Below are positions 18,041-26,887 of a stretch of 64,000 nucleotides of DNA, piece by piece. The number at the start of each line of letters is the position of its first letter. Position 1 is the stretch's first letter. Where the stretch lies: contig JANQID010000021.1 in the NCBI GenBank assembly GCA_028282325.1, forward strand, positions 1 through 64,000, written 5' to 3'. The DNA comes from Chloroflexaceae bacterium. Lineage in GTDB: Bacteria; Chloroflexota; Chloroflexia; Chloroflexales; Chloroflexaceae. The notes under the pieces were generated by a model. That model was not told the origin of the DNA. It was given only the letters and a program-made list of their open reading frames with translations, and searched no databases. The translations under genes were made by a program, and so were the position numbers.

Positions 18041-19588
18041 TTAGGGCTTGACCATACCGTTGTAGTCCTCACCAGCGCCCGGGTTTTGCACACGGACAAT
18101 GGCGATGAATTTGGCGCTCGGGTTGCTGCTTGACGCTTCCAGCGTAACTGCGCCACCGAATGTGCCATCGTTATAGTAGCCGAATTGGTCATCCGAACCA
18201 AGCGCGTCGGCGCTCGATGCGCTTGAATTACCCTTGGAAAGCGCAGGAATGGTCAACTCCTCGGTAGCTACCAAGGTGCCATCCTTGTCATAGTACTTCG
18301 CATCCACCTTAATCTCGGAACTCTCCAGATTCTGGACCGCAATGTACGAGCGCTGCTTGCCGCCAAAATTACTGGCATTGTTAAAGTCGCTATCCTTGGC
18401 CCAGCGGACGAACGGCAACGCCAGACTGGACGAACCTTGCGGCTGTCCCAGGAACGCCGTGAAGACATCGGGGCCGACGCTTGGGCTAGGCGCGTTCTGC
18501 GAGCTCTGCGCCTTGCCAATGACCGCGATGTTAGCGCCAGGTGTAGAACCGCCGGAGGTTGTGGTGCTTTCAATCGTTGCCGAGCCGGTGAAACCGCTCA
18601 TGCTTGCGCCAGTGCTGGGTGAGCAGGTAACGATACTCTTCTTCTGACCAGGGCCGATCTCATACGGTCCATCGGTCGTCTTGACATTGCCGCTAGTGTC
18701 TTTGTACGTCACCTTGATGAACGTTGTATCGGTCAGGCTTGCGTTCTGCACTGCATAGAAGGTATCCAGACCAAACTTCTCACACACCGCCGTTGCCATA
18801 TAGATCGTCGTGTTCGTCTGGCTTAACGGGATGCCCTCAAAGTTCGCCGCGACGTTTTTGTTGACGTAATACTCGCTCGCAGCTGCGACAATGTTCGCAT
18901 CGGTGGAAGAGTTCTTGATCTTGGCAGTAATAATCGCTGAACCGTTGAATTGGGTCGTAGAACTCGGCAGACCCGTGTCAGCGGTATTCGACATATCGAT
19001 ATACTTCGACGACTGGGCCGGAATATCATGGGTTTTGGTGCTTGCCAGATTACCGTTATTATCGGCGTCGTAGAACTTGATCGTTACTGTAACTTCCGAG
19101 CTTTCCGTATTCTGGATCGAGAACACGGTCGTGCGGGCAAACTTGTTCAACAGCACGGTTGCGATCAGATACTGGCTCGAAGCATCGCTCGACTGAAAGC
19201 CGTTCGACAGCAAGCGCATCTTGACCGTCTCGCCCGTCGGCGGGGTCGGCACAAACTGCACCACCGTGGCGACCAGCGGCTGGCTTGCCGAAACGACGGC
19301 GGAACCGGTGAAGCCGCTGCTGATGCCACTCACGCTACCGATGAAGAACGACTTTGCCGCACCGGCAGCTAGGGTGCCGCCGGAAAGCGGGTCGAATGCG
19401 ATGGGCGAAGCACTGCCTTCAGAGTAGAAGTTGACGGTCACGCCCGTCGCAGCGCTTCCCACGTTTTGATACGTCACCGCAACCGCCCAGTCCAATGTTT
19501 TAGCGTTGGCGGCGCTCGCAACGTTCAAGCCGCTGAGAACGAGAGTTGCTAGCAACGCTAGCGCGACAACTTGCTTGATCAGACGCAT
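18041..19588 (-). CDS. Secreted protein with four imperfect beta-rich repeats
   Basis: 515 residues. A signal peptide (basic MRLIK, hydrophobic core, ASAANA cleavage region near 26) shows export. The mature part has four related units at about 35-115, 150-245, 272-365 and 412-500. Each starts with a strand ending in VQN, IQN or YQN, continues with V.(I/V).(F/Y)Y and an acidic turn, and closes with a GF.GSA or similar strand. This suggests tandem Ig-like sandwiches. There is no LPXTG or membrane anchor. AGGAGATCTTGT before ATG 19588 fixes the start. Its place beside a pyruvylated polysaccharide cluster and its own strong terminator suggest an abundant surface or matrix protein, but no family was recognised. 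Confidence 0.8.
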   Translation of the reverse strand: MRLIKQVVALALLATLVLSGLNVASAANAKTLDWAVAVTYQNVGSAATGVTVNFYSEGSASPIAFDPLSGGTLAAGAAKSFFIGSVSGISSGFTGSAVVSASQPLVATVVQFVPTPPTGETVKMRLLSNGFQSSDASSQYLIATVLLNKFARTTVFSIQNTESSEVTVTIKFYDADNNGNLASTKTHDIPAQSSKYIDMSNTADTGLPSSTTQFNGSAIITAKIKNSSTDANIVAAASEYYVNKNVAANFEGIPLSQTNTTIYMATAVCEKFGLDTFYAVQNASLTDTTFIKVTYKDTSGNVKTTDGPYEIGPGQKKSIVTCSPSTGASMSGFTGSATIESTTTSGGSTPGANIAVIGKAQSSQNAPSPSVGPDVFTAFLGQPQGSSSLALPFVRWAKDSDFNNASNFGGKQRSYIAVQNLESSEIKVDAKYYDKDGTLVATEELTIPALSKGNSSASSADALGSDDQFGYYNDGTFGGAVTLEASSSNPSAKFIAIVRVQNPGAGEDYNGMVKP

Positions 19589-19830
19589 ACAAGATCTCCT
19601 TTTACTAACCAAAGCGAACTTTACATACCGCAGTTCAGTATAACTTCAACCTGAACGCTACGACAATAAACCACAAGGGTTATCATCACGCTTTTGCGCT
19701 CTACTGTACGGGTTAATCCGGCTTGTCAAGCGTAGTATTGCGATAGTTTTCAAATGCGCTTATCATTCAGGCATCTATAAATTTAATTTGAACAAACCAT
19801 ACAGATGCCAAACATGTTGAGGAGGATGGT

Positions 19831-20286
19831 ATGCGTACAAACTGGCGAGTATTCCTGGGAGCGCTGATAGTAGTTTTTCTGACGGCTTGCAGCGCCTCTC
19901 CAACGTTCAATCAACCTCTAACGCCAATTGCTCCGATGGTCGACTATCCGCTTGTTGAAGCGGACAAAACCACAGTTGTAGGACTCGTACGATCTCAAAA
20001 TACGAATCAGCCGATGACTAATACGACCATCCGTCTGGCCAAGATCTTCCGTGAACAGGGCGAGACCATCTTTGTCCTCGATGGCGCAGACAGTCCCGGT
20101 GCAATCACCAACGATCAAGGAATTTATGTGTTCGCGAACATTCCTGTGGAAGAGTATGTGATGGTTGTTGGCGATGTGTTTGGACAGCACGTCATTATTC
20201 CTGACGAATCAGGGAAGGTGCGCATCTGGCAGACACAGGCGGGCGAGGTTGTCGACATGGGAGAGGTCGTTGCAGACTTACCGTAG
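19831..20286 (+). CDS. Lipoprotein with carboxypeptidase-regulatory-like domain
   Basis: 151 residues. The N-terminus has a lipobox (FLTAC, Cys about 20), so the protein should be lipid-anchored on the outer face of the membrane. Residues 48-150 (VVGLVRSQNTNQPMTNTTI, TNDQGIYVFANIPVEEYVM) match the prealbumin-like CarboxypepD_reg sandwich common in surface proteins. TTGAGGAGG upstream supports the start. It converges with the LuxR-Kelch gene 50 bp downstream. Function unknown. Confidence 0.8.
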   Translation: MRTNWRVFLGALIVVFLTACSASPTFNQPLTPIAPMVDYPLVEADKTTVVGLVRSQNTNQPMTNTTIRLAKIFREQGETIFVLDGADSPGAITNDQGIYVFANIPVEEYVMVVGDVFGQHVIIPDESGKVRIWQTQAGEVVDMGEVVADLP

Positions 20287-20336
20287 AGAAGGGATAAAAA
20301 GCGCTAATACTTCAGGGTTATTGCGAAGGAAAAGGG

Positions 20337-21767
20337 TTATTTGCCCCGTGTAATACCGGGAAGATAGGTATTAAACAGCGCCTTATATTCACTCAGAGAT
20401 CCGGATGGATCGGCGTCTTGAGTGCCAAACACAAATACGCTGGCGCCAAGGGCGGCGGCTCGGCTGGAGACCGAAACCGCCATCATCGGCTCCGGATCCG
20501 ACCAAGCGTCAGTCGATGGCACATACACAGCAACAGTTCGTCGCTCAGGATCGAAAACAAATACCGAGTTGACTAACCCGACGACTGCGGGCGACGTGAT
20601 TGGCTGAGGATATGGCACGGCGCTTTCCCAACGTCCACCACTTTCGACAGTCGGATCATAGCGTTCGTTGGCTTGCACAGGACCATCCTTGTTCTCGCCG
20701 CCAATGACGAAGATTCGGCCTTCAACCACGCCAGCCCCCGCGTCACGGCGCGGGGTCGGCAATGGTTGGCCGCTCTGCCAGCGCCGGTCTTCGGGATCAT
20801 AGATGAAGACATCGTCGCAGTACCCGCTATCACCCCATCCACCAAACAGATAAAGCAAGCCCTCGAAAGCCGCCAGAGCATACCGGCTACGCGGCTCAGG
20901 AAGTGACGGAAGCTTTTCCCATTGCTTGGTACGAGGATCATACGCCTCAAACACATCCGTCGCATTGCCAGCGCTATCCTCGCCTCCTGGCACATATATG
21001 CGTCCACGCACGATCACGGATTGAACATAACTGACGGCTGTCGGCTTGTCATTAAGCTGAACCCACAGATCATTGTTGGGGTCATAGCGCTCCACAATCG
21101 AGGAAGCTCCATTGACATCAGCACCGCCAATGACGTAGATCTTGCCTTCGGCTGCATACGCCGCGACTGCAAAATCGGCGCGCGGTTGCAGCATCGGCGC
21201 ACGTACCTGCCATCGACTCTGGTCTACCGCCGGCAGCGGCGATGACACCGAGGGCGGCGCCGTCTCGCCGTGCTGTCCGGCACTATAGACAAACACAGAT
21301 ACGACAATAGCAGCAATGATGGCCAGCGCTGCTATGACCACCAATCCAAGGCGACGAGGAGAGAAAAAGGGTGTGTTCCTCTGTCGTTCCTCAACAGTAG
21401 TTTCTGCAACATTCTCAATATCGGCTCTTGTATCGCCTAGAGGGGTTAGATATTCTGGAGCTGTAACTTCATTTGCGGTTTCTTCCACCGCTTGAGTCGT
21501 TAGCGAAGCGGAAGATTCAGCAATCGGCTCCAGCGACTGTGCCAATTCCGGATGGTCGTCGATGCTTACCAATCCCTGGCGAATCGCATACACAGTAGCC
21601 TCGGTACGCGAAGCCACACCAATCTTGCCAAAAATATTGCGCAAATGGACTTTGACGGTATTCACGCTGATGTTCAATTGATGGGCAATTTGCTGATTCG
21701 TCGCGCCGGTGGCTACGAGGCAGAGAATTTCCTTCTCACGCTCACTAATTTGCGAATCAACCGTCAT
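20337..21767 (-). CDS. Membrane-bound LuxR-type regulator with extracytoplasmic Kelch propeller
   Basis: 476 residues in an unusual order. A LuxR/GerE helix-turn-helix lies at the N-terminus (about 7-65: SEREKEILCLVATGATNQQI, then VNTVKVHLRNIF). A Pro/Glu-rich linker follows, then one transmembrane helix (about 140-161), then five or six Kelch-type repeats (about 185-470; typical unit KIYVIGGADVNGASSIVERY). The layout parallels ToxR/CadC one-component membrane regulators: DNA binding inside, sensor outside. A six-blade propeller could bind sugars or protein ligands; the nearby polysaccharide genes make that a guess worth testing. There is no receiver domain. The last blades are less regular. 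Confidence 0.85.
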   Translation of the reverse strand: MTVDSQISEREKEILCLVATGATNQQIAHQLNISVNTVKVHLRNIFGKIGVASRTEATVYAIRQGLVSIDDHPELAQSLEPIAESSASLTTQAVEETANEVTAPEYLTPLGDTRADIENVAETTVEERQRNTPFFSPRRLGLVVIAALAIIAAIVVSVFVYSAGQHGETAPPSVSSPLPAVDQSRWQVRAPMLQPRADFAVAAYAAEGKIYVIGGADVNGASSIVERYDPNNDLWVQLNDKPTAVSYVQSVIVRGRIYVPGGEDSAGNATDVFEAYDPRTKQWEKLPSLPEPRSRYALAAFEGLLYLFGGWGDSGYCDDVFIYDPEDRRWQSGQPLPTPRRDAGAGVVEGRIFVIGGENKDGPVQANERYDPTVESGGRWESAVPYPQPITSPAVVGLVNSVFVFDPERRTVAVYVPSTDAWSDPEPMMAVSVSSRAAALGASVFVFGTQDADPSGSLSEYKALFNTYLPGITRGK

Positions 21768-21811
21768 ATCAAGCTCCGCTGCGCTGGCTGGGTTTAATCA
21801 ATCGGATCATA

Positions 21812-23890
21812 TCACGGCTGTTGCTGAACAGCAAGAATGGCAACTCCATCATGCTGATACACGAGAGCAAAGTCTTCTCGACTGGCCACAACGTCTCGAC
21901 TCAACGATCCCGACTGTGAACCGAGATAAACGTGGGTAATACGCTCACGTTCAATGATCTGCTCAATCTGGAAAAGATCGGCGGTATGGTTCACGAGCGT
22001 GCTGGTGAGCAATCGCATGTCGCGTACATACTCCGACTCCCCATAGGTGAAGAGCACCGGCGGAACGCTGGCCCAGCGTCCGGCGAGTGGCAGCAGCCAC
22101 CAGCCGCCGTCGGCGCCGCGGTCGGCGGTGGGCAGCCAGGGCGCAGCGCCGACCAGGAAACGCGCATCGGGCGGCGTATTCGCCGCCGCCCATTCTATCG
22201 CCGCAACGTCTCCTTCCGTAGCCAAAACCGTCATGGGGTTGATCACGTCACGCATCATCCAGGCGCCCCAAAGCGCCGCCCCGGCCAGCGCAGCGAAACC
22301 AACACCGCGCACCGGAACGCGCCAATCGAAACGCCGCCGCGCCTCCTCCCCCGCGGATGGCGGAACGCGCGGCGGCAAGCGACGATCAAGCCAATCAAGC
22401 GCAAACGCGCTCCCACCACCAATAAGCGCACTAATCGGCAGGAACAGGCTGATGACCATCGCATCATTGGTAATCAACCAGAAATAGGGAGCCGTCATCA
22501 GGAGCGGATTCAGCAACGCCAGGCCAAGCCCCAAAAACAGCACCGCAAATCGTCGCTGCTGCAAGCTCCAGACCGCCAGCGGAAAACCTATCGCCGGCGC
22601 AATATAGGTCGCCAGCCAGGGATTCGCCAACCCAACCAGCATCCCTGTCCAACCGATCAGCTCCAGCGTGACGCGCGAGCGCCGGGCGAGCCCCCAGAAT
22701 GCCGCCACCAGCGCCAGCACGACCAGCCATCGATTATGTCCCGCCCAGAGCAGCCCGACGCTGAGGGCGTTGTAGTCGCCGCCGCCGACAAGCTTTTGGG
22801 GTTGTTCCACGATCGGCAGAAGTAACCGCAGCAGCAACAATCGCAGCCACGGCGCAATCAGCGCCAACGTCAGCGCCGCGAGCAAGCTAGCTCGAACGAG
22901 ACGCATCCGAACAGCCGACCATGGTTGAGATATTGCCCAGACCGCCGCACTGACGACCAGCCAGGTGCAACTGAAGATCAAAACACGAATATGAACCAGA
23001 CTCAGTCCGGCGATGATGATGCTGACAGATGCCAGACCGGCCCACGTAGGCGCACGCAGCCAGGCATGCCAGAGTATAGCTAATGCCGGCAGCAGCAATA
23101 GACCGGTTAGTTGAGTGTACCGTCCCCAGCTTACATAGTATGCTGGCATAATCGAGAGCAGACCAACAACAATGCCCGCAACAATGCCCGCGGTAGGGCG
23201 ACGCCAGAGATAGCTCGCCAGTGCTGCACCGGTCAGCGCGTGCAATGCATTCAACACCTGACCTTGCCAGAGCATCGCCTGCGGCAGAGACAAACCGGAG
23301 AGTTGCATCACCGCAGCGGTGAAGACATGGTATCCCCAATGGTAGGGCAAATCATCAATCGGCATATAGGGACGCAACGAAAGCGGCGCCTGGCCGGTTT
23401 CGGCAGCCACCCGAATGAGCAGAGCATGATGCACAGAGTCAACCCAGGCCGGCAGCGCGAGATCATGGATCTGATAGAAGCGCGTCCACAGCGTGAGGGC
23501 GAAAACCACCAGCAGAACCAGCCATATGCGAAGCGTCCCGCGCTGTGGATGCCCAGCTTCGGCAGATCTGCGCCAGAGACTCCCAAAAACTCCCGCCCCG
23601 CACACAAACGCGCCGCCGGTCAGAACGGGCGTCGTGAGCGACAATCCAAATGCTGTACACCACTCATACAGGAGAGCGATAAGGCTGATGCTCAATCCCA
23701 ACCAGATCGCCAGTCGTACAAATGCGCCGCGCGGCATTGTCAGAGGCAGTATGCGCGTAAACAGATACCCCGGCCCGAATAGCCCCAGTGCCAGTACAAC
23801 AACGAAGCGCCCGATAGAACCGGCAAACCAGGCCCCAATCACACCCGCAAGCACAGCAATGAGTAATCGGCGATGCAGCGACAATGTCAT
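21812..23890 (-). CDS. Large polytopic membrane protein, DUF6541-like (paralogue of the 8981 product)
   Basis: 692 residues with about 13 helices and an outer C-terminal domain. PAYYVSWGRYTQLTGLLLLP and ALPAWVDSVHHALLIRVAAE correspond to the segments of the 8981 gene product. ATG 23890 is preferred because the first hydrophobic helix starts a few residues later; an upstream in-frame start at 23959 would add a Cys-rich stretch that overlaps the promoter of the next gene. It is probably a lipid-linked sugar transferase or polymerase, by fold analogy only. Confidence 0.75.
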   Translation of the reverse strand: MTLSLHRRLLIAVLAGVIGAWFAGSIGRFVVVLALGLFGPGYLFTRILPLTMPRGAFVRLAIWLGLSISLIALLYEWCTAFGLSLTTPVLTGGAFVCGAGVFGSLWRRSAEAGHPQRGTLRIWLVLLVVFALTLWTRFYQIHDLALPAWVDSVHHALLIRVAAETGQAPLSLRPYMPIDDLPYHWGYHVFTAAVMQLSGLSLPQAMLWQGQVLNALHALTGAALASYLWRRPTAGIVAGIVVGLLSIMPAYYVSWGRYTQLTGLLLLPALAILWHAWLRAPTWAGLASVSIIIAGLSLVHIRVLIFSCTWLVVSAAVWAISQPWSAVRMRLVRASLLAALTLALIAPWLRLLLLRLLLPIVEQPQKLVGGGDYNALSVGLLWAGHNRWLVVLALVAAFWGLARRSRVTLELIGWTGMLVGLANPWLATYIAPAIGFPLAVWSLQQRRFAVLFLGLGLALLNPLLMTAPYFWLITNDAMVISLFLPISALIGGGSAFALDWLDRRLPPRVPPSAGEEARRRFDWRVPVRGVGFAALAGAALWGAWMMRDVINPMTVLATEGDVAAIEWAAANTPPDARFLVGAAPWLPTADRGADGGWWLLPLAGRWASVPPVLFTYGESEYVRDMRLLTSTLVNHTADLFQIEQIIERERITHVYLGSQSGSLSRDVVASREDFALVYQHDGVAILAVQQQP

Positions 23891-23962
23891 GGGGCCAGTA
23901 TACCGCCGGTCAGCACATTCAGCCAGGAGCGCCGCAAAACACGCAAAATATATGTGCAAAAA

Positions 23963-23983
23963 CTTTGCAAAGCATGGTATAAT
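23963..23983 (+). promoter_or_regulatory. Promoter with palindrome for the PPOX gene
   Basis: TATAAT at 23978-23983 is preceded by a perfect 10-bp palindrome CTTTGCAAAG at 23963-23972, which covers the spacer. A clear -35 is not visible, so the palindrome may bind an activator or repressor. Confidence 0.4.
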
Positions 23984-24085
23984 GCTTGCAATGGTTCAGC
24001 AAACCTTTTATGTGATCTAAAATACTGACGAGTGTCCATCATATTTCGTAGAAACAGCATTATATCTATGGAGGAAATACAACGT

Positions 24086-24472
24086 ATGCAGCCCAATGCC
24101 ACTGAAATCTTTGCCGGTCTTCACAAGCAGCAGTACGCGAACTTGATCACCTTCCGCAAAAGCGGGCAGGAAGTGAGTACGCTGGTGTGGTTTGCATTGA
24201 AGGACAGCAAAGTCTACGTGATGACCACGATGGAATCGGGCAAAGTCAAGCGGATTCGCAATAATGGTCGAGTGATGATTGCCCCAGCAAATCAATCGGG
24301 CAAGCCGCTTGGTCCGGCTGTCGAAGCCGTTGCGCGTATTCTGCCCCCGGAGGAAGAAGCTACTGCGAAGATAGCTCTTGACAAGAAGTACGGCATTTTC
24401 AAGGCATTTTTCGACTTCTTTATGACTCTGGGCGGCGCCAACCGCGCCTGGATCGAAATCAGCGCGGCTTGA
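24086..24472 (+). CDS. PPOX class (pyridoxamine oxidase-like, probably F420-dependent) protein
   Basis: 128 residues in a split-barrel flavin/F420-binding fold. The pattern YANLITFRKSGQEVSTLVWF, then VYVMTTMESGKVKRIRNNGRV, is typical of PPOX-class F420-dependent oxidoreductases such as Rv1155-type proteins. GGAGGAAATACAACGT precedes ATG 24086; the ATG at 24068 overlaps that ribosome site and is unlikely. The substrate is unknown. A bidirectional terminator follows 60 bp later. Confidence 0.8.
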   Translation: MQPNATEIFAGLHKQQYANLITFRKSGQEVSTLVWFALKDSKVYVMTTMESGKVKRIRNNGRVMIAPANQSGKPLGPAVEAVARILPPEEEATAKIALDKKYGIFKAFFDFFMTLGGANRAWIEISAA

Positions 24473-24534
24473 TGTCATCCGGACATTAACTAGATCAACG
24501 TCCGCATGCTTTGTTCAAGTATGGAGCGAATAGC

Positions 24535-24576
24535 AAAAGCGGCGACCAACCAGTAAATCGGTTGGTCGCCGCTTTT
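24535..24576. terminator. Bidirectional rho-independent terminator
   Basis: A perfect 17-bp inverted repeat (24535-24551 with 24560-24576) and an 8-nt loop. It has AAAA before and TTTT after, so it can end both the PPOX gene and the convergent membrane-protein gene. Confidence 0.85.
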
Positions 24577-24658
24577 CACATTCTGTCGATTAGTCGTCGT
24601 TTTTCTTGTATGAATGCGTAGCGGTCGCCATTATCACCTGCACATTCTTGTGGCCGCT

Positions 24659-25111
24659 TCAGCGCCCCACTGCACGACGCAACCCATCCATTGCGTTCCG
24701 GGCAGTCTGCACATACATCGTGTAGACCGAAGCGCGACCAAACGCCAGCGGCGTTGCAACACCGATCAGGAGGATTGCCGGAATCCACATAAAAGCGCTC
24801 AGGATTTGGGAGAGCCAGGCGAAAATGAGCGCGCCGCCGACCAGGCTATTCAACAACGCCGTGTTGCTCCGTTGCGCGTATGGCTGACCGATCAACTCAC
24901 GGACATTCGCCAATAACAGTAAGACGCCGGCGAACATGCCAAAATGCATCACCAGACCCGTATTCAGGAAGCGCACCACAAAATAGATCGCCAGAATAAC
25001 GACGACTGCCACGGCGATGTAAAGGTACATTGACCGGATGCGAAATCCGAAAACACTGGAATAGTTACTATCGCCGTTATAGCCACCGCCATTGTAGCCG
25101 CCATTATACAT
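24659..25111 (-). CDS. Small polytopic membrane protein of unknown function
   Basis: 150 residues. A Tyr/Asn/Gly-rich start (MYNGGYNGGGYNGD) is followed by about four hydrophobic helices (about 28-48, 53-72, 88-106, 107-125). AAAGGACGATATT before ATG 25111 is a good ribosome site. No family was recognised. Monocistronic, ending at the shared terminator. Confidence 0.65.
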   Translation of the reverse strand: MYNGGYNGGGYNGDSNYSSVFGFRIRSMYLYIAVAVVVILAIYFVVRFLNTGLVMHFGMFAGVLLLLANVRELIGQPYAQRSNTALLNSLVGGALIFAWLSQILSAFMWIPAILLIGVATPLAFGRASVYTMYVQTARNAMDGLRRAVGR

Positions 25112-25280
25112 AATATCGTCCTTTCATCCCCGACGGAGATTTCCCCGCGTTGTTTTATTCATATTCCGCTGCTGTTAAGACGCGAGTCAATCAAGCAATG
25201 TTGCAAACGCCAGCGAAACATCGTTGAAGAAACTACCATGATCAAGCCAGAGGCAGACAAGCGCCGTTTGTAAACGCGGG

Positions 25281-25571
25281 TTATTCTTCAAATACGGCTT
25301 TGACTTGAAACATGCCATCACGTTGAGCAGGGGCATTTTTCAGCGCCTCCTCACGCGACAGATTTGGTCGCACCTCATCGGCGCGCATTACTGTAGATAA
25401 TCCCGTCACGTGAGCCATTGGCGGCGCCCCTTCAATGTCAACTTCCTGAAGCCGCTGGATATAGTCGAGAATGTCCGATAGTTGCTCACGCATATGCTCA
25501 AGCTCTTCAGACGATAAGCGCAGACGAGCCAGACGAGCGACGTGTTCGGCTTCCGATCGTGTCAGAGACAT
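25281..25571 (-). CDS. gatC: Aspartyl/glutamyl-tRNA amidotransferase subunit C
   Basis: 96 residues, the usual length for GatC. MSLTRSEAEHVARLARLRLS and the later LSDILDYIQRLQEVD are the family pattern. GatC stabilises the GatAB complex that converts Glu-tRNA(Gln) (and Asp-tRNA(Asn)) to Gln-tRNA or Asn-tRNA. gatA and gatB are not in this window. A tRNA-Gln gene lies about 11 kb away. It follows an unknown gene by 7 bp and probably shares its transcript. Confidence 0.93.
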   Translation of the reverse strand: MSLTRSEAEHVARLARLRLSSEELEHMREQLSDILDYIQRLQEVDIEGAPPMAHVTGLSTVMRADEVRPNLSREEALKNAPAQRDGMFQVKAVFEE

Positions 25572-25578
25572 AGCTATA

Positions 25579-26139
25579 TCACTCCGTAGTTAAAACCGGT
25601 TCAAGCAACCGTAAGTTTGTGCCGCCGCCCAGCAAATGTGCAATTTGTCGAGCGAGCGCTACCAATTCCTCATCTCTATGGCCACGCCGGTCTAATTCAT
25701 CAGACCAACTAATCCACACTTCATCGCGACCATGATCATGCAAACAATATGCAACGTTGAAGATGCCATTATCGTACTCATCACTCAACACGCCTGCGCT
25801 ATCGATGCGATCAAAATAGACCTGTTTGAACCCTTCGTCAAATGACTTTAACAAGAGTTCTACTTTCCAGAACGCATGGCTTTGGAAGAGATCAATGCGT
25901 GCTTCAATGTTTGATCTGCGTTGCGGCATTGTGAGTCTTCGGGAAGCCGGATCGATAAAGCTGTCATTGCATTCTGCTGGCGAAGCGGAGGCAGGTTCAG
26001 TCGATTCGACAGATTCGGCAGCTTCAGCCGAATCGGCAGGTTCAGCAAGCTCAGCAGACTCGGCAGGCTCTAGATCCATAGACTCCGTTGCCGACTTATG
26101 GAATTCCAATTCAGCAGCTATATGCTCGTGTTCAACCAT
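25579..26139 (-). CDS. Hypothetical protein with an Ala/Glu/Ser repeat tract
   Basis: 186 residues. Residues about 17-60 form a low-complexity acidic tract of AES, AEP and DSA triplets, probably disordered. The remainder (about 75-186) is a compact soluble domain with FWKVELLLKSFDEGF and VWISWSDELDRRGH. AGGAGGCGGATT before ATG 26139 is a strong ribosome site; an in-frame start at 26193 would extend past it. Not recognised. It lies between the phosphatidyltransferase and gatC, in the same direction and probably the same operon. Confidence 0.65.
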   Translation of the reverse strand: MVEHEHIAAELEFHKSATESMDLEPAESAELAEPADSAEAAESVESTEPASASPAECNDSFIDPASRRLTMPQRRSNIEARIDLFQSHAFWKVELLLKSFDEGFKQVYFDRIDSAGVLSDEYDNGIFNVAYCLHDHGRDEVWISWSDELDRRGHRDEELVALARQIAHLLGGGTNLRLLEPVLTTE

Positions 26140-26220
26140 AATCCGCCTCCTGTTGCATACCTCGCTACTCGCACAGTATATGCGCTGAACCAAAACCTTG
26201 GATGGTAGCGCGAATGCAGA

Positions 26221-26853
26221 TTATGCCGCTCCCGATCCTTTCCGCAGACCACGCCGTCCAGGACCAATAATCATACGTCGGGTGTACGCCAGGCGTTGCA
26301 CTGCGGTGATGTGGGAAACAACGCCAATGGTGATCACCGTCCACTCAATCAATGCAACCTCGCGCAAAAACATCTGGCCTGCCATTCCAAGGATCAACAA
26401 GCCCAGCTTTTCTTGTCGCCCTGCAAAACCAACATTGCACGAGAGCAGCTTTGTTGATTCGGCTCTGGCGCGCACATAGCTGGCCATCACCATACCAAAC
26501 AATGTAAACAGAACCCACTCAGCGGCGACGACTCCGCTGAGCATAATCCCTCCCAACACGAAGAACTCTGCATAGCGATCAGAAACGTGGTCGAGAACCG
26601 TGCCATAGGCGTTTGCTGTTCCGCCGGCGCGCGCCGTTGCACCATCCAGCATATCGGCAAATCCCATCAGCAATATCCATGCTATACCCCATGCATAGAG
26701 TTGCTGAGACAAAGCATATCCAGCAATAGCGCTGAAGCCCAAACTGGCATAGGTCAGCATGTCAGGAGAAAGCCCTAGTTTGAGGCAAATGCGGCCCAGA
26801 GGCAAAGAGGATTGTTCATATATCTCTCGAAAACGAGCCAGGAAGGGCAACAT
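26221..26853 (-). CDS. CDP-alcohol phosphatidyltransferase
   Basis: 210 residues with about five or six helices. The complete family motif D-x2-D-G-x2-A-R-x8-G-x3-D-x3-D is present in DMLDGATARAGG, then YGTVLDHVSDR (about 64-91). Enzymes of this family displace CMP from CDP-diacylglycerol or a related CDP-alcohol to make phospholipids such as phosphatidylglycerol phosphate or phosphatidylinositol phosphate. The alcohol cannot be told from these motifs. It is first in a probable three-gene set ending with gatC. Confidence 0.88.
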   Translation of the reverse strand: MLPFLARFREIYEQSSLPLGRICLKLGLSPDMLTYASLGFSAIAGYALSQQLYAWGIAWILLMGFADMLDGATARAGGTANAYGTVLDHVSDRYAEFFVLGGIMLSGVVAAEWVLFTLFGMVMASYVRARAESTKLLSCNVGFAGRQEKLGLLILGMAGQMFLREVALIEWTVITIGVVSHITAVQRLAYTRRMIIGPGRRGLRKGSGAA

Positions 26854-26887
26854 CGAGACATTCTCCCGCGAGACGGGAAAGCCCCGT

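Noticed and set aside
21932-22825. A 297-codon plus-strand frame
   Set aside because: It is rich in Arg, Gln and Pro, and lies opposite a membrane-protein gene; no ribosome site.
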